A program made the position numbers and the translations under genes. 64,000 bases of DNA from an uncultured Bacteroidales bacterium (lineage in GTDB: Bacteria; Bacteroidota; Bacteroidia; Bacteroidales; P3), in NCBI GenBank assembly GCA_900316965.1, contig ONEY01000013.1, forward strand, positions 1 to 64,000, read 5' to 3'. Position 1 is the first letter of the stretch, and every line of letters starts with the position of its first letter. Below the pieces are notes generated by a model. It had not been told where the DNA came from. It searched no databases and saw nothing but the letters and a program-made list of their open reading frames with translations. Positions 1 to 8,234 of the stretch are shown here, in pieces.

Positions 1-285
1 GTTGAGCGAGCCGGTGACGGCCTCGTCGAGGTTGGTGGCGATGAGCTCCTGCCAGTAGTTGCGGCCGTTTTGGCACACCATGTTGTCCTTGGCGATGGCT
101 ACGAACTTGTTCACGGTGCTCGACACCAGTTTCAGCTTAGCTTTCAGAGCCTGCTGAGCCTCGGTGTTAGGCTGGTTGACAGTAGGTTGGTGCATAGAAG
201 TGATGAACTCACCGTTGGGGCCTTTGCGGCCGACTACGTTACCGGTGCGACCGGTAAAGTAGATAAGAGAACGAAATTTTCCCAT
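1..285 (-). CDS. DUF6266-like protein, N-terminal part (runs off window)
   Basis: Reading leftward from an ATG at 283-285 an open frame of 95 codons continues past the window edge. The protein begins MGKFRSLIYFTGRTGNVVGR and then carries a Gly/Lys-rich stretch and a region on transferred-in Asn/Gln codons (VNQPNTEAQQALKAKLKLVSS). The early G-x-x-G-N-V-V-G pattern is what I associate with the Bacteroidetes family DUF6266, whose function is unknown. A -7 promoter box lies upstream at 486-493. The family call rests on memory of a short motif, so it is tentative; that the frame is coding is much safer. Confidence 0.55.
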   Translation of the reverse strand, partial: MGKFRSLIYFTGRTGNVVGRKGPNGEFITSMHQPTVNQPNTEAQQALKAKLKLVSSTVNKFVAIAKDNMVCQNGRNYWQELIATNLDEAVTGSLN

Positions 286-430
286 AGTACAATTTTTTTT
301 AAAGGATTAATAAATAGGTTAATAGGTTATTAGCTTAATAGGATAATAGATTCAAGGAGGGTTAAGGTTGAATTTGGTTAATAGATTCATGAAGAGTTAA
401 AGTTAACGTTAGGGTTAAGGTTTGTGTGGG

Positions 431-564
431 ATGAGTCCGCTATGAGTCCGCTATGAGGAGGGTGGAGGGGTGGCTTTTCTGAATGCAAAGATACAACCAT
501 TTTTCTTGGGGTGGTGACGATAGCGGCGGATAGCTGCCGATAAGTGCCGATAGCTGCCGATAAG
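431..564. repeat. Short tandem repeats in the DUF6266/DUF4248 gap
   Basis: The 284-base gap between the first two genes holds two direct repeats: ATGAGTCCGCT twice back to back (431-452), and GATAGCTGCCGATAAG at 529-544 and 549-564, a 20-base period. The 301-420 part is rich in TTAATAG/GGTTAA words and contains one short GTTAACGTTAGGGTTAAGG run of the same type as the arrays near 27-29 kb. No gene is evident here. Confidence 0.6.
486..493 (-). promoter_or_regulatory. Bacteroidetes -7 promoter box
   Basis: On the minus strand these bases read TATCTTTG followed by CA, an exact TAnnTTTG box. It would start a transcript about 190 bases ahead of the DUF6266-like gene. No clear TTTG -33 element is seen at the usual spacing. 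Confidence 0.5.
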
Positions 565-569
565 GGAGC

Positions 570-788
570 CTACGGAGCCCCCAGCCAGTCGACAATGGCC
601 TGCACTTGGCGCGGTGAGAAGGTCCTGCTCAGGGAATAATAGCCCATTTTTTGCAGCTCGTCCCACAGCATGTCGTTGCGGCGAATGAGAGCCATGAGGT
701 GCTTGACAGCCGTCTCCGGCACGCTGTCGGGAAAGTACATCAGCGCCAGCTCTTTCTTGGAGTACGCCCTAATTTTGAAGTCATCCAT
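570..788 (-). CDS. DUF4248 family protein
   Basis: 72 residues. The start FKIRAYSKKELALMYFPD, the central NDMLWDEL and the end RTFSPRQVQAIVDWLG match my recollection of the DUF4248 pattern: an IRxYxKxELAxxYFP opening and a FTPxQVxxIxxxLG close. The function is not known. In Bacteroidetes these genes sit beside CHC2 primases and DUF3987/VirE-like genes in phage-like or capsule-linked modules, and the same arrangement is seen here: it overlaps the primase gene by 8 bases, so the two are co-transcribed and probably translationally coupled. Confidence 0.85.
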   Translation of the reverse strand: MDDFKIRAYSKKELALMYFPDSVPETAVKHLMALIRRNDMLWDELQKMGYYSLSRTFSPRQVQAIVDWLGAP

Positions 789-1698
789 TCGCTACCCCCT
801 TTCCCTTCAAGCGCATGTAGTAATCCCCATAGTCCTTGCAACCCTCCGGCAGCTCGTGGTGCACCAGCGACGGCAGCACCTTGTACAGCTCCAGGAAGAG
901 CCTCTCGCCCGGCACGTCGCGGTCGGGAAACATGTGCAACTCCGTGCCCATCTCGCCGCACAACGCCTGCAGCATCTCCGCGTCGCGCCTCTTCAGCAGT
1001 GTCGCCGACGGAATGGCTATCGCCTTGTTGCCCGCCGACAGCATCGCCCAGCAGTCGGAGCAGCCCTCGGTGATCCACAGCCTTTCGCCACGCCCAAGCC
1101 TGTTGAGCACCGGCAGGTTGTACACGCCGCATTGCGACCCCATGGGGAAGCGGAAGCGAGGCTCGGCGCCCCTCGTCAGATTGCGGTTCTGCACGCCCAC
1201 CAGCTTGCCCTGGCGGTCATAGTAGGGCGTCTGCAGCCACTCCGTCCCCTCGCGGTCGTGCCACGACGTCAGGCGGCACCATCGCACCACCCTGGCGTCG
1301 AGCCGTCGCTCGTCGAAGAGGAACCCCCGTGCCGCCGCCGACAGCCACGGCCTCTCGAAGTACCGCTCGTAGCGGCTGGCGTCGAACGGCGGCGGCGTGC
1401 GGGGCGTCGATGGGCGAGGGGAGTGATGGTCGAGCTCCGCCAAGCTGTTGCCCCCCAGCCATCGGCACGCCTCGCCAAAGTCCATGTGCATGGTACGCAT
1501 CACCAGGTCGATGGTGCCCCCGTTGGCGTCGCACACAAAGCAGCGGAACCTGTTCTTCCTCACGTTGAACGAGAGGCTGGCGTGGTGGTCGTCGTGGAAG
1601 GGGCACAGCGCCTTGTGTCGCGCCACCTCCATGCCCAGCCGCGCGGCGACCTCCTCGATGGGGAGGTCGCGCAGCTGTTGTAGTTGAAAAGTGTCCAT
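781..1698 (-). CDS. CHC2 zinc-finger / Toprim DNA primase-like protein
   Basis: 305 residues from the ATG at 1696-1698; a longer frame to 1803 would overlap the upstream gene, so the shorter start is chosen. The CHC2 zinc finger is complete: Cys32-x2-His35 (CPFH) and Cys53-x2-Cys56 (CFVC). A Toprim-like half follows with TEGCSDCWAML and FPDRDVPGERLF, supplying the acidic residues expected for metal binding. At about half the length of chromosomal DnaG and without a DnaB-binding tail, it fits the primases of Bacteroidetes mobile elements. It sits between DUF4248 (overlapping 8 bases) and the DUF3987-like gene (6 bases away), an operon that suggests replication of an element rather than the host chromosome. 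Confidence 0.88.
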   Translation of the reverse strand: MDTFQLQQLRDLPIEEVAARLGMEVARHKALCPFHDDHHASLSFNVRKNRFRCFVCDANGGTIDLVMRTMHMDFGEACRWLGGNSLAELDHHSPRPSTPRTPPPFDASRYERYFERPWLSAAARGFLFDERRLDARVVRWCRLTSWHDREGTEWLQTPYYDRQGKLVGVQNRNLTRGAEPRFRFPMGSQCGVYNLPVLNRLGRGERLWITEGCSDCWAMLSAGNKAIAIPSATLLKRRDAEMLQALCGEMGTELHMFPDRDVPGERLFLELYKVLPSLVHHELPEGCKDYGDYYMRLKGKGVANG

Positions 1699-1703
1699 AG
1701 CGA

Positions 1704-3026
1704 TTAATTGTTTGTTACGGTTGATGTGCCGGTTAGGTATTCGTTGGTCTTGGTGTAAAGCCCCGTTTCCACCGAGCGAGTGATGAACCTGCGATTTATC
1801 CATTGACGCAATTGTGCATTAGCGCCCTCCTTGCTCTTGCCCATTTGGGTGCGAAGAGCCTCCAATTGAGCCTCGTTGAAGGTGTTGGGCAGGTCGTCGA
1901 GCATGTTTTTGGGGCCACGGCGTTGCGCTGTGTTTAATGCGTCGGCATCAAGAGTCAGCATGTCGGCAAAAATCTGCATCTTGCTCCAAAGGTCGTGATA
2001 AACAAGCCATTCCACAACGTCGCTCATAGCACGTGTCCATGTCTGGTTGTTGAGAATCCACATCACACACCCTGCCTTCCAAGCCGACACCAAAGCTCGC
2101 TTCGAGGCGTCCCAAAGCACATCGTCATCGGTCAAGTCGGCCAGCGAGGCCATATCCCCAGCCAGTTTGTCGACCAGCTTGTTGAGTGGGTTGACTATGA
2201 ATTGTCCCTTGCAGATATCAAGTCGCACCAGGAATCCGTTCAACTTCTGATAAAACTCTTCGTTGTATCTGCCCTGTCGAGGTATGCGGCCGTCGCGACT
2301 GGTTCGTGCCTTGTAGGAGAACACCATGCGGCCGAAGGTGCCGTTGAAGAGGTCGTTCTTGTAGAACTTGCGCGTGGCAAAGGGAGTACTCGAGATGGTG
2401 AGGTTGGCTCTCAACGTGGGGTTGCCCGTCACGCCGTCGGCCGTGGCACGCAGTGCACCGGCACGTTGCCGGTCGTAGATGTTGCGCATCATCTGGCTTA
2501 TCTGCTTGTGTCCGCCGCACATACGGTCGGCCATCTCCACCTCGGGCATGTTCAGGAACTGTGTGCGTTCGCCGAGGGCCTCACACGCCATGGCGTTCTG
2601 AAGGAATGCCGCCGAGGTCACGTCCGAGGGTGGAAACCAGAAAGCTACGTCGGGACGCACAGGCTTCTCCTTGTTGGCGCTCTTGGTCTTAATCTGCTTC
2701 TGCCACTCGACCAGCTTCTTCAGCTCCTCCACGTCGTGCATGCGGAAGTCGTGACAAATGGCCTCCACAAGATTCGAAAATTGGCCCTTGTTACCCCCAC
2801 TTTCGGCCACCAAGTTGGCCATTTGGCCACAAAGTTCCTTCCAACTGAGGTCGGGATACTGAAATTCCGCGCCGCTCACATGAGCTCCAAGTACAGGAAA
2901 AAGCATCGGAACTATGGGTTCGCGCATGTCTTTCGACACCTGTGAGAGCAAAATTTGGATACATTCTGTCCCTTTTCCGAGGTTCGGCATCTTGGGTGCC
3001 GACTGTTTACTAATGTCGTATTTCAT
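1704..3026 (-). CDS. DUF3987-like primase-partner protein
   Basis: 440 residues. The N-terminal third (ILLSQVSKDMREPIVPMLFPVLGAHV ... YPDLSWKELCGQMANLVAESGGNKG) resembles the opening of DUF3987 proteins, which look like degraded helicase/ATPase domains, although no intact Walker A is visible (the ESGGNKGQ stretch occupies that place). It is followed by a FNMPEVEMADRMCG region and a C-terminal helical part. In Bacteroidetes, DUF3987 genes typically accompany CHC2 primases and DUF4248, as here. The upstream gap (3027-3256) contains the inverted-repeat region described separately. The family call is from context and general pattern; enzymatic activity is not established. Confidence 0.5.
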   Translation of the reverse strand: MKYDISKQSAPKMPNLGKGTECIQILLSQVSKDMREPIVPMLFPVLGAHVSGAEFQYPDLSWKELCGQMANLVAESGGNKGQFSNLVEAICHDFRMHDVEELKKLVEWQKQIKTKSANKEKPVRPDVAFWFPPSDVTSAAFLQNAMACEALGERTQFLNMPEVEMADRMCGGHKQISQMMRNIYDRQRAGALRATADGVTGNPTLRANLTISSTPFATRKFYKNDLFNGTFGRMVFSYKARTSRDGRIPRQGRYNEEFYQKLNGFLVRLDICKGQFIVNPLNKLVDKLAGDMASLADLTDDDVLWDASKRALVSAWKAGCVMWILNNQTWTRAMSDVVEWLVYHDLWSKMQIFADMLTLDADALNTAQRRGPKNMLDDLPNTFNEAQLEALRTQMGKSKEGANAQLRQWINRRFITRSVETGLYTKTNEYLTGTSTVTNN

Positions 3027-3074
3027 TGAATGTTTGCTTTTTAGAGAAATAAAATGTTCGTTTTTTATGACTTT

Positions 3075-3224
3075 TGTGACAGAAAACAGTTGTGACAGTT
3101 TTTTTTTTGAGGTGTTACATTTCCTTATTTTTATATATAATATATTATATATTAATTAGTTATATAGTATATATAGGGGTATTTGTATCACATTTTTTAA
3201 TTGTCACAACTGTAACTGTCACAC
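3075..3224. repeat. Inverted TGTGACAG repeats around an AT-rich core (possible origin or operator)
   Basis: TGTGACAG occurs at 3075-3082 and 3091-3098. Its reverse complement CTGTCACA is at 3217-3224, with a near copy TTGTCACA at 3201-3208. The outer arms share a perfect 10-base inverted match (CAGTTGTGAC at 3087-3096, GTCACAACTG at 3203-3212). Between them lies about 100 bases that are almost pure A/T with TATATAATATATTATATA-type runs. The region lies directly upstream of the primase operon. Iteron-like repeats beside an AT-rich unwinding zone suggest a replication origin of the element; a divergent operator is the alternative. Confidence 0.5.
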
Positions 3225-3256
3225 ACAAGGCTCTTATTGACTGTCCAATTTCTTCC

Positions 3257-3658
3257 CTACAAGGCCCAGAAAGTCTTGGTGCGACGTGTTTTGATAAAGG
3301 CGCACATCTCCTCGACCTCCTCCATCAGCAGCGCCTTAATCATCGCCTTGCCCAGGCGTTTGGGCAGATGCAGCTGCACAATGATGTCGTTCTTCGTCTC
3401 CTTCATCATGCCGTGGCCGGTGCAGAAGATGTTTTTGTAGCGGCTGCCGCTTCCCACGGCGTAAGGCCTGAACACCGACGTCCCGTCGTCCTCGGTCACC
3501 ATGCGACCCTTCTGGCTCACAAAGTTCCCGTCGGCCACAATGTGGTGGTTCTCCTCAAGTTTCCACGGCGAAACCTTTATCTTGCCGTTTTCAAAATACA
3601 CCGTCTGCGTTTCGATACTTGTGTTGTCGATAAAGACAATTCTTGATTTTCTGATCAT
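3257..3658 (-). CDS. Hypothetical protein
   Basis: 133 residues from the ATG at 3656-3658 (MIRKSRIVFIDNTSIETQTV). I do not recognise the family. It is basic, has no signal peptide or membrane segment, contains a repeated Gly/Ser/Arg turn (YAVGSGSRYKN) and a C-terminal helix with alternating Lys/Glu, and ends KTRRTKTFWAL. It lies on the same strand as the primase operon and the two genes upstream, so it is likely another cargo or replication-linked gene of the same element. Confidence 0.55.
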   Translation of the reverse strand: MIRKSRIVFIDNTSIETQTVYFENGKIKVSPWKLEENHHIVADGNFVSQKGRMVTEDDGTSVFRPYAVGSGSRYKNIFCTGHGMMKETKNDIIVQLHLPKRLGKAMIKALLMEEVEEMCAFIKTRRTKTFWAL

Positions 3659-3782
3659 ACTATTTTTGAGTTTTGGAGAGAAGAAGGTCGGATTCCTTGG
3701 CCATTTACTCGAGAACATCCTCCTCGCCTCCGCTCAGGGTTAATAACAACGATTCCGTTCGAAATCGCCGACAAAAATAGGG

Positions 3783-3812
3783 CAAAAAAAAACACCGGAG
3801 AGCCCTCCGGTG
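3783..3812 (-). terminator. Intrinsic terminator of the 3886-4416 gene
   Basis: CACCGGAG (3793-3800) and CTCCGGTG (3805-3812) form a perfect 8-bp stem with a 4-base loop. On the minus strand it is followed by nine T residues (A run 3784-3792), a canonical Rho-independent terminator 74 bases past the stop of the upstream gene. Confidence 0.85.
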
Positions 3813-3885
3813 CTTTGTTATTCCTTTTATTCCTTGTTTTATTCACAGGGTCCCCGTCTCGTTATTCCCTGCCTTATTCCTTTTA

Positions 3886-4416
3886 TTACCTTGCTAGGAA
3901 AATGCTGTCCATCTTTTGCGCTGAATTGCCGCTCGGCGCGCTCGTGCTTTTCAGGTTTTTGGGCAACGCGCTGCCTTTCTTGTCCTTAAAGCATCGCGAC
4001 GCCACTTCCCATCTCGAATTCAGATACCTGCGAATGATGTATGCTAACTCGCGCGTCGTGCCATGCCACCTTATCGGCTCGCGCGGCGCCGTCCCCTCGC
4101 CACACATAATCCAGGTGAAGTTGGCCTTCGATGTCTCGCCGGCCCTGATCATTCCCGCCGACGTCAGGCGGCTGTACACATCAACCCAATGCGCCAGCCG
4201 ACCCTTCTCAAGGCCAAAATGCGCCATGGCTTCGCGCCCCTCGGCCACCTTGCACACCACCGCCTCGGTGCCCTCGCTCTCCACCGCCTCGGCGTTCACC
4301 TCGTTGCATTCCACCACATTGACCATGCTCTTGCCAACATTGATGCTCACCACATCATTGTCGTGCACATCCACATACGACACACTTCCGTACATATGAA
4401 TAATGTTTTTCGACAT
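3886..4416 (-). CDS. Hypothetical protein of the mobile element
   Basis: 176 residues, start MSKNIIHMYG. I do not recognise it with certainty. The C-terminal half contains IRWHGTTRELAYIIRRYL and a CFKDKKGSALPKNLKS segment, which weakly recalls the xIxWTGxxxEL pattern in RteC-like and other Bacteroidetes element proteins. There is no signal peptide or obvious catalytic motif. It is followed by a strong terminator (3783-3812), so with the coiled-coil gene upstream it may form its own transcription unit. Confidence 0.55.
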   Translation of the reverse strand: MSKNIIHMYGSVSYVDVHDNDVVSINVGKSMVNVVECNEVNAEAVESEGTEAVVCKVAEGREAMAHFGLEKGRLAHWVDVYSRLTSAGMIRAGETSKANFTWIMCGEGTAPREPIRWHGTTRELAYIIRRYLNSRWEVASRCFKDKKGSALPKNLKSTSAPSGNSAQKMDSIFLAR

Positions 4417-4489
4417 AACTATAAGATTTTTAAAAAATTAAACAACATATATTGACGCTCGCCCGTCTTGTCTCCACCCCAAGCGACGG

Positions 4490-5017
4490 TCAACCCATAA
4501 GCCTCACCTCCCTGTTGTCGTGGCAGTCGTTGATCTGGCCGCAATTATTGATGTTGAACACCTTCGGTTCCGAAATCTCATCGTCAAGATGCTCTATCGC
4601 CTCCGCCAGATCCTCCGGCACATTCAGCTTTTTGGCCATAATCATCTCCAAGGCCCACTCCTTGATAGCCGCGCGCTTCTCGGCACGCTTCCTTTTCGAA
4701 CCGACGACGCACGACCGGATGGTTTTCAACAAAACCTCGTCCGAAGCCTTTTTGCCCAACTCGGCCGTCAGCTTGTTCATCTCGTTCAGCTTCATCTCGA
4801 GCTCAACCCTCCGCTGACGCTCCTCGGCCAGCTGACGTTGCAGCGAGGCGTTCTCCTCGCTCATCTTCTCGTTGTCGTCCATCAGCTGCGTCGCCACATC
4901 AACCAGCTGCATACGTTCATTAAGTTCTTTCGCCCTGTCTTCCAGGCGTTCCTGCTCCTTACTGAGCTCATGTTGCAAGTTCCGTGCCATTTCACGGTAC
5001 AATTCAGTGTCTTTCAT
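4490..5017 (-). CDS. Coiled-coil protein
   Basis: 175 residues from the ATG (a GTG one codon earlier is also possible). Residues about 5-85 are a long Glu/Lys/Leu heptad stretch (HELSKEQERLEDRAKELNERM; ENASLQRQLAEERQRR) predicting a coiled coil. A Lys/Arg-rich linker (VVGSKRKRAEKRA) follows, then a short C-terminal domain ending INNCGQINDCHDN. Short Bacteroidetes element proteins with a coiled coil and an Asn/Cys/His-rich tail are common but uncharacterised. A well-spaced promoter lies upstream (5107-5137). Confidence 0.6.
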   Translation of the reverse strand: MKDTELYREMARNLQHELSKEQERLEDRAKELNERMQLVDVATQLMDDNEKMSEENASLQRQLAEERQRRVELEMKLNEMNKLTAELGKKASDEVLLKTIRSCVVGSKRKRAEKRAAIKEWALEMIMAKKLNVPEDLAEAIEHLDDEISEPKVFNINNCGQINDCHDNREVRLMG

Positions 5018-5106
5018 CACTTGTCAGTTTTTAGATAGTAAAAAATCACACAAGGAGCTGAAACTCCTTGCGTATGCAATATATTTAATTGAGGAAATTC
5101 TGGCCA

Positions 5107-5137
5107 CAAAGTTACGCAATTCCCCCGCTATCCCAAA
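5107..5137 (-). promoter_or_regulatory. Promoter of the coiled-coil gene
   Basis: On the minus strand TTTG (5134-5137) is separated by 19 bases from TAACTTTG (5107-5114), which matches the Bacteroidetes -33/-7 consensus in both sequence and spacing. It lies about 90 bases ahead of the coiled-coil gene. The remaining gap to 5288 shows no gene. Confidence 0.7.
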
Positions 5138-5288
5138 ATAAAGATACTAACAAACCCCTGTTGGAAAAAAAATTATCAATTAGTTACGTATTGCCGCCTG
5201 CCTCTACAATCTTGTCAAACCGATAATTAAAAAAAAGTCGCCGTTTTTTTTTACTTCTTTCGATGTCGCATTCCTGATTTCGTTTGTC

Positions 5289-5573
5289 TTTTCGAGGGCG
5301 CTGACGGCCGAGTTTGGCGATGGATTCACGTGTGACAACCTGAAGAATATGCGCCAGTGCTACTTGACCTACCCAGACAAGGAAATCTGCTACACACTGT
5401 GTAGCAGATTAAGCTGGAGCCACAACAGGTTGATAATGCGTGTGCAAGATAGCGATGCACGAAATTATTATCTGCAAGAGGCAGCACAGGAAGGGTGGTC
5501 GGTGCGACAGTTGGAGCGCAACATAGAGTCGCACAACTACCAACGGCTGCTTGCGGCGCCGAACGTAGATAAG
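5289..5573 (+). pseudogene. YhcG (DUF1016) nuclease N-terminal remnant
   Basis: An open frame without its own start reads SRALTAEFGDGFTCDNLKNM, then MRQCYLTYPDKEICYTL, LSWSHNRLIMRV, ARNYYLQEAAQEGWSVRQLE and NIESHNYQRLLA. This is the conserved DUF1016_N order (FYLxFP, LSWTHYRLLLRV, R-x-Y-x-x-E, W-S-x-R-x-L-E-R-x-I, YxRLL) of YhcG-type proteins, but both the true N-terminus and the whole C-terminal PD-(D/E)xK nuclease domain are missing. After about residue 75 from the internal ATG at 5349 the homology stops. It is a dead fragment at the left edge of the defence island. Confidence 0.8.
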
Positions 5574-5646
5574 CCGCAAACGGCTGTCAATGCACAATTC
5601 CCCGTGTCAGAAAAAAAACATCTTTTTGCGGTTTTATTTCAATAAA

Positions 5647-5664
5647 AATGCGTATCTTTGCACC
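5647..5664 (+). repeat. 18-bp direct repeat, left copy (contains a -7 promoter box)
   Basis: AATGCGTATCTTTGCACC. The identical 18 bases occur at 16159-16176, and a copy lacking one T at 17638-17654. The TATCTTTG inside it (5653-5660) is a Bacteroidetes -7 box and could transcribe the small acidic gene at 5774. The two perfect copies bracket the GHKL/methyltransferase/McrBC operon. Confidence 0.75.
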
Positions 5665-5773
5665 TTAATATTAATAATAAGATACAACATAAAAAACACA
5701 AACATAAACAAAGAAACACAAATAGTTCACGGTGCCGTGCACCATTTTATCAATCCATAAAAGACCAAACATT

Positions 5774-6052
5774 ATGGCTAGAATTCAAGACATTCACAAT
5801 TTAGAGGAAAGCATTTGCGATGCAGTCGAGAAATATCTCGACAACACCGACGGCTACCGCCACCCAGTGCTGCGTGTCTATTACGACAAAGACCTCATGC
5901 TCTATTGCGCCGAGATGGACGACAACCTGGAAGGCAGCGAAGACGACGGCATTTACGCCATCGACACCGTTGTCCGCGACGGAGACGACGGCTTTGAGCC
6001 CGACAACGACGCAATAAGCGACATCGCCAACAGCTGGCTTTTCCTCGGTTGA
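5774..6052 (+). CDS. Small acidic hypothetical protein
   Basis: 92 residues from the ATG at 5774 (MARIQDIHNLEESICDAVEKYL); the longer frame from 5732 only adds leader sequence. The protein is very acidic (DDNLEGSEDDGIYAIDTVVRDGDDGFEPDNDAISDIA). I do not recognise a named family, and no motif suggests enzymatic activity. Such acidic proteins can be DNA mimics or antirestriction factors, but that is only a thought from composition and position beside restriction genes. It has its own -7 box (5653-5660) and a short terminator (6165-6180), so it is probably transcribed alone. Confidence 0.6.
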   Translation: MARIQDIHNLEESICDAVEKYLDNTDGYRHPVLRVYYDKDLMLYCAEMDDNLEGSEDDGIYAIDTVVRDGDDGFEPDNDAISDIANSWLFLG

Positions 6053-6164
6053 GCCAACCACCGCAAATCCATAAAAAGACCACAAACAAAAAATGCGGAA
6101 CAAACAAACCTACAGGCAACACAACCTCTGCGGCGATAGGAATTGGTCTTCCTTTGGACGCTGC

Positions 6165-6180
6165 AAGGCGTTGCCTTTTT
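6165..6180 (+). terminator. Short intrinsic terminator after the acidic gene
   Basis: AAGGC (6165-6169), a three-base loop, GCCTT (6173-6177), then a T run to 6180. The stem is short, so it may be leaky into the operon that starts at 6255. Confidence 0.55.
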
Positions 6181-6254
6181 ATGAAGAAAAAAGAAGAGAC
6201 AAACATTATCCTTACGATGTCTCCATCTTTTGACTATAAAGATTAGAGTATTCT

Positions 6255-8234
6255 ATGTCTGAAAAAGAAAAAAAATGCAAATGGTATTTTGCGGATCAGC
6301 CGAACGGACAGGAGGTTGGCCCCAATAATGCGATGGAACAAAGTTTCAAAAACCACCCTTACGCCTCGCTCGTAAGGGAGAGCATTCAAAATTCCTTGGA
6401 TGCTATTCTCGACAAGTCGGAACCTGTGGTTGTGAAGTTCTCTTTTATGGAGATGCAGGGTGCTGACTATCCTGAATTTTTTGAACTGCAGCATCACATA
6501 CAAGGTTGCTTGGATTATTTCCCCAATAATCACAACGCCAAGGTTACATACGAACCGATGCTTGAATTGTTTGGAAGTGATGGATACCAGGATCATCTTG
6601 GTTTTATCCGAGTGAGCGACTACAACACCAAAGGCATGAAATACGAGGAAGGCAACACCGATTCGCCATTCTATGCATTTGTCCGTTCCGCCGGTGTGAC
6701 GGTCAAGGACAACTCGTCTGCCGGAGGCTCCTTCGGATTCGGCAAAGCCGCCTACTATCTTCTATCGCCCATCAATGCCATTATTGTCAGCACCTGTACT
6801 GATGACTACCAGAAATGCTTCGAGGGAGCTGCTTCCCTCTGCACCCACACATACAAAGGAGCAAAGAAGATGGGCTTCGGTTTTTATGACGACCATAACG
6901 GAAAACCCATCACCGATGAAAGCGATATTCCCATTAAATTCCGGCGTGCAGAGCCGGGAACCGATATCAACATACTCGGTTTCGACTTGAACGATACAGA
7001 AGAAGCCGTCAGGGAAATGGTCGAAGCTGTGTTACGCAACTTTTGGATGGCTATTTATAATGGACGGTTGGTCGTTAAAATCAACGACGATATTGAGATA
7101 CGGAAGGACAACATCAGCGAATTGATGGAACAGTACTTCGAAGATGACGACGATTCCAGCCGCAAAGCCGGCTACTATAACCCGCGTCCCTATTTCGATG
7201 CCGTGCGCCTGGCCGGAACGTCAGGCAAATATCTGTTTTTTGAGGACAACCTGTCTCTTCTCGGTCACGTGTGCCTATATGTGTTTAAGAAAAAGGGCGC
7301 AATCGACAAGATAGCGTACATGCGATCCTTGCAAATGATTGTTTATAGTAAGCGGCACAAGACCAATCATGGAATGTATGGGGTGTTCTATTGTGATAGC
7401 GAGAAGGGTAACGAACTGTTGCGCAATATGGAAAATCCCGCCCATGACGAATGGAAGTCTAACAACTGGCGTGTTAACGGCAAAATATTTGGTACTGGTA
7501 GGATAGCATTACAGGAGATGGACACATTTATCACCGAGTGCTTGTCGAACGCTTTTGCCCTGAAGGACAAGCAAGCCATCAACATCAAAGGTTTGGAGGA
7601 GTTCCTCTATATCCCCACATCATATGAAGATGATGACGATTTTGAAACAGAATCGCAAACAGGAGATACCACAGGCGACTATAGCGATGACGGGACATCG
7701 ATGACGACGGACATTGCCGATGGTGACGATAATCCGACCATAACCAACTCACCCGCACCGCCGTCCACAGGTCACGTAATGGTGAACAAAACCACTACGG
7801 CGACCAATACAACCGGCGGAAATCTGCGATCCGGTCATGGAGACACTGTGCGCAAGACGAAGACAAAAGGAGTTCAGAAACCTGGCAATGCCAGCGACGA
7901 CCGTACTGAAGACGATTCTGGAGAGAAGGGATTGTTTGCATCACCCGTCAGCATCCCCTACCGTACATTCTCACAACATGAGGATGGAGGCATCTACCAC
8001 TATGTAGTGCTTCATCCTGAGGAAGAAATAGAAAATGTCCGCTTACACTTCTTTGCCGTGGGCGAAGAGAACGACGAAGAACTGCAAATAGCAGAATCCA
8101 ACATAGGAAACATTAGCGGTAATATCATCCGCGACGTTCATCTTACCGAAGGACGCCTGCGTCTACGTGTTCGCTTTACGGACAATATGAAACATTCTAT
8201 TAAACTATCAGCGGAGGAATTATATGAAATATAA
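6255..8234 (+). CDS. GHKL (Hsp90/MutL/MORC-like) ATPase of a restriction-type operon
   Basis: 659 residues. The Bergerat ATP-binding fold is visible: N box RESIQNSLDA (41-50, with the Glu/Asn pair), SDYNTKGM (121-128) in place of the DxGxG box, and GGSFGFGKAAYY (157-168) as the G2/lid glycine loop. The middle carries a second domain (about 230-470), then a low-complexity acidic Thr/Ser/Asp linker (about 475-560) and a C-terminal beta-rich domain (about 575-659). ATPases of this type accompany methyltransferases and nucleases in defence operons (MORC/MutL group). It is the first gene of the operon and overlaps the next by 11 bases. A truncated paralogue lies at 15840. Its role as a DNA clamp or sensor is inferred. 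Confidence 0.85.
   Translation: MSEKEKKCKWYFADQPNGQEVGPNNAMEQSFKNHPYASLVRESIQNSLDAILDKSEPVVVKFSFMEMQGADYPEFFELQHHIQGCLDYFPNNHNAKVTYEPMLELFGSDGYQDHLGFIRVSDYNTKGMKYEEGNTDSPFYAFVRSAGVTVKDNSSAGGSFGFGKAAYYLLSPINAIIVSTCTDDYQKCFEGAASLCTHTYKGAKKMGFGFYDDHNGKPITDESDIPIKFRRAEPGTDINILGFDLNDTEEAVREMVEAVLRNFWMAIYNGRLVVKINDDIEIRKDNISELMEQYFEDDDDSSRKAGYYNPRPYFDAVRLAGTSGKYLFFEDNLSLLGHVCLYVFKKKGAIDKIAYMRSLQMIVYSKRHKTNHGMYGVFYCDSEKGNELLRNMENPAHDEWKSNNWRVNGKIFGTGRIALQEMDTFITECLSNAFALKDKQAINIKGLEEFLYIPTSYEDDDDFETESQTGDTTGDYSDDGTSMTTDIADGDDNPTITNSPAPPSTGHVMVNKTTTATNTTGGNLRSGHGDTVRKTKTKGVQKPGNASDDRTEDDSGEKGLFASPVSIPYRTFSQHEDGGIYHYVVLHPEEEIENVRLHFFAVGEENDEELQIAESNIGNISGNIIRDVHLTEGRLRLRVRFTDNMKHSIKLSAEELYEI

Noticed and set aside
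670-1683. Long plus-strand frame opposite the primase
   Set aside because: It is a shadow of the primase gene, full of Arg/His/Ala, while the minus strand carries clear CHC2 and Toprim motifs.
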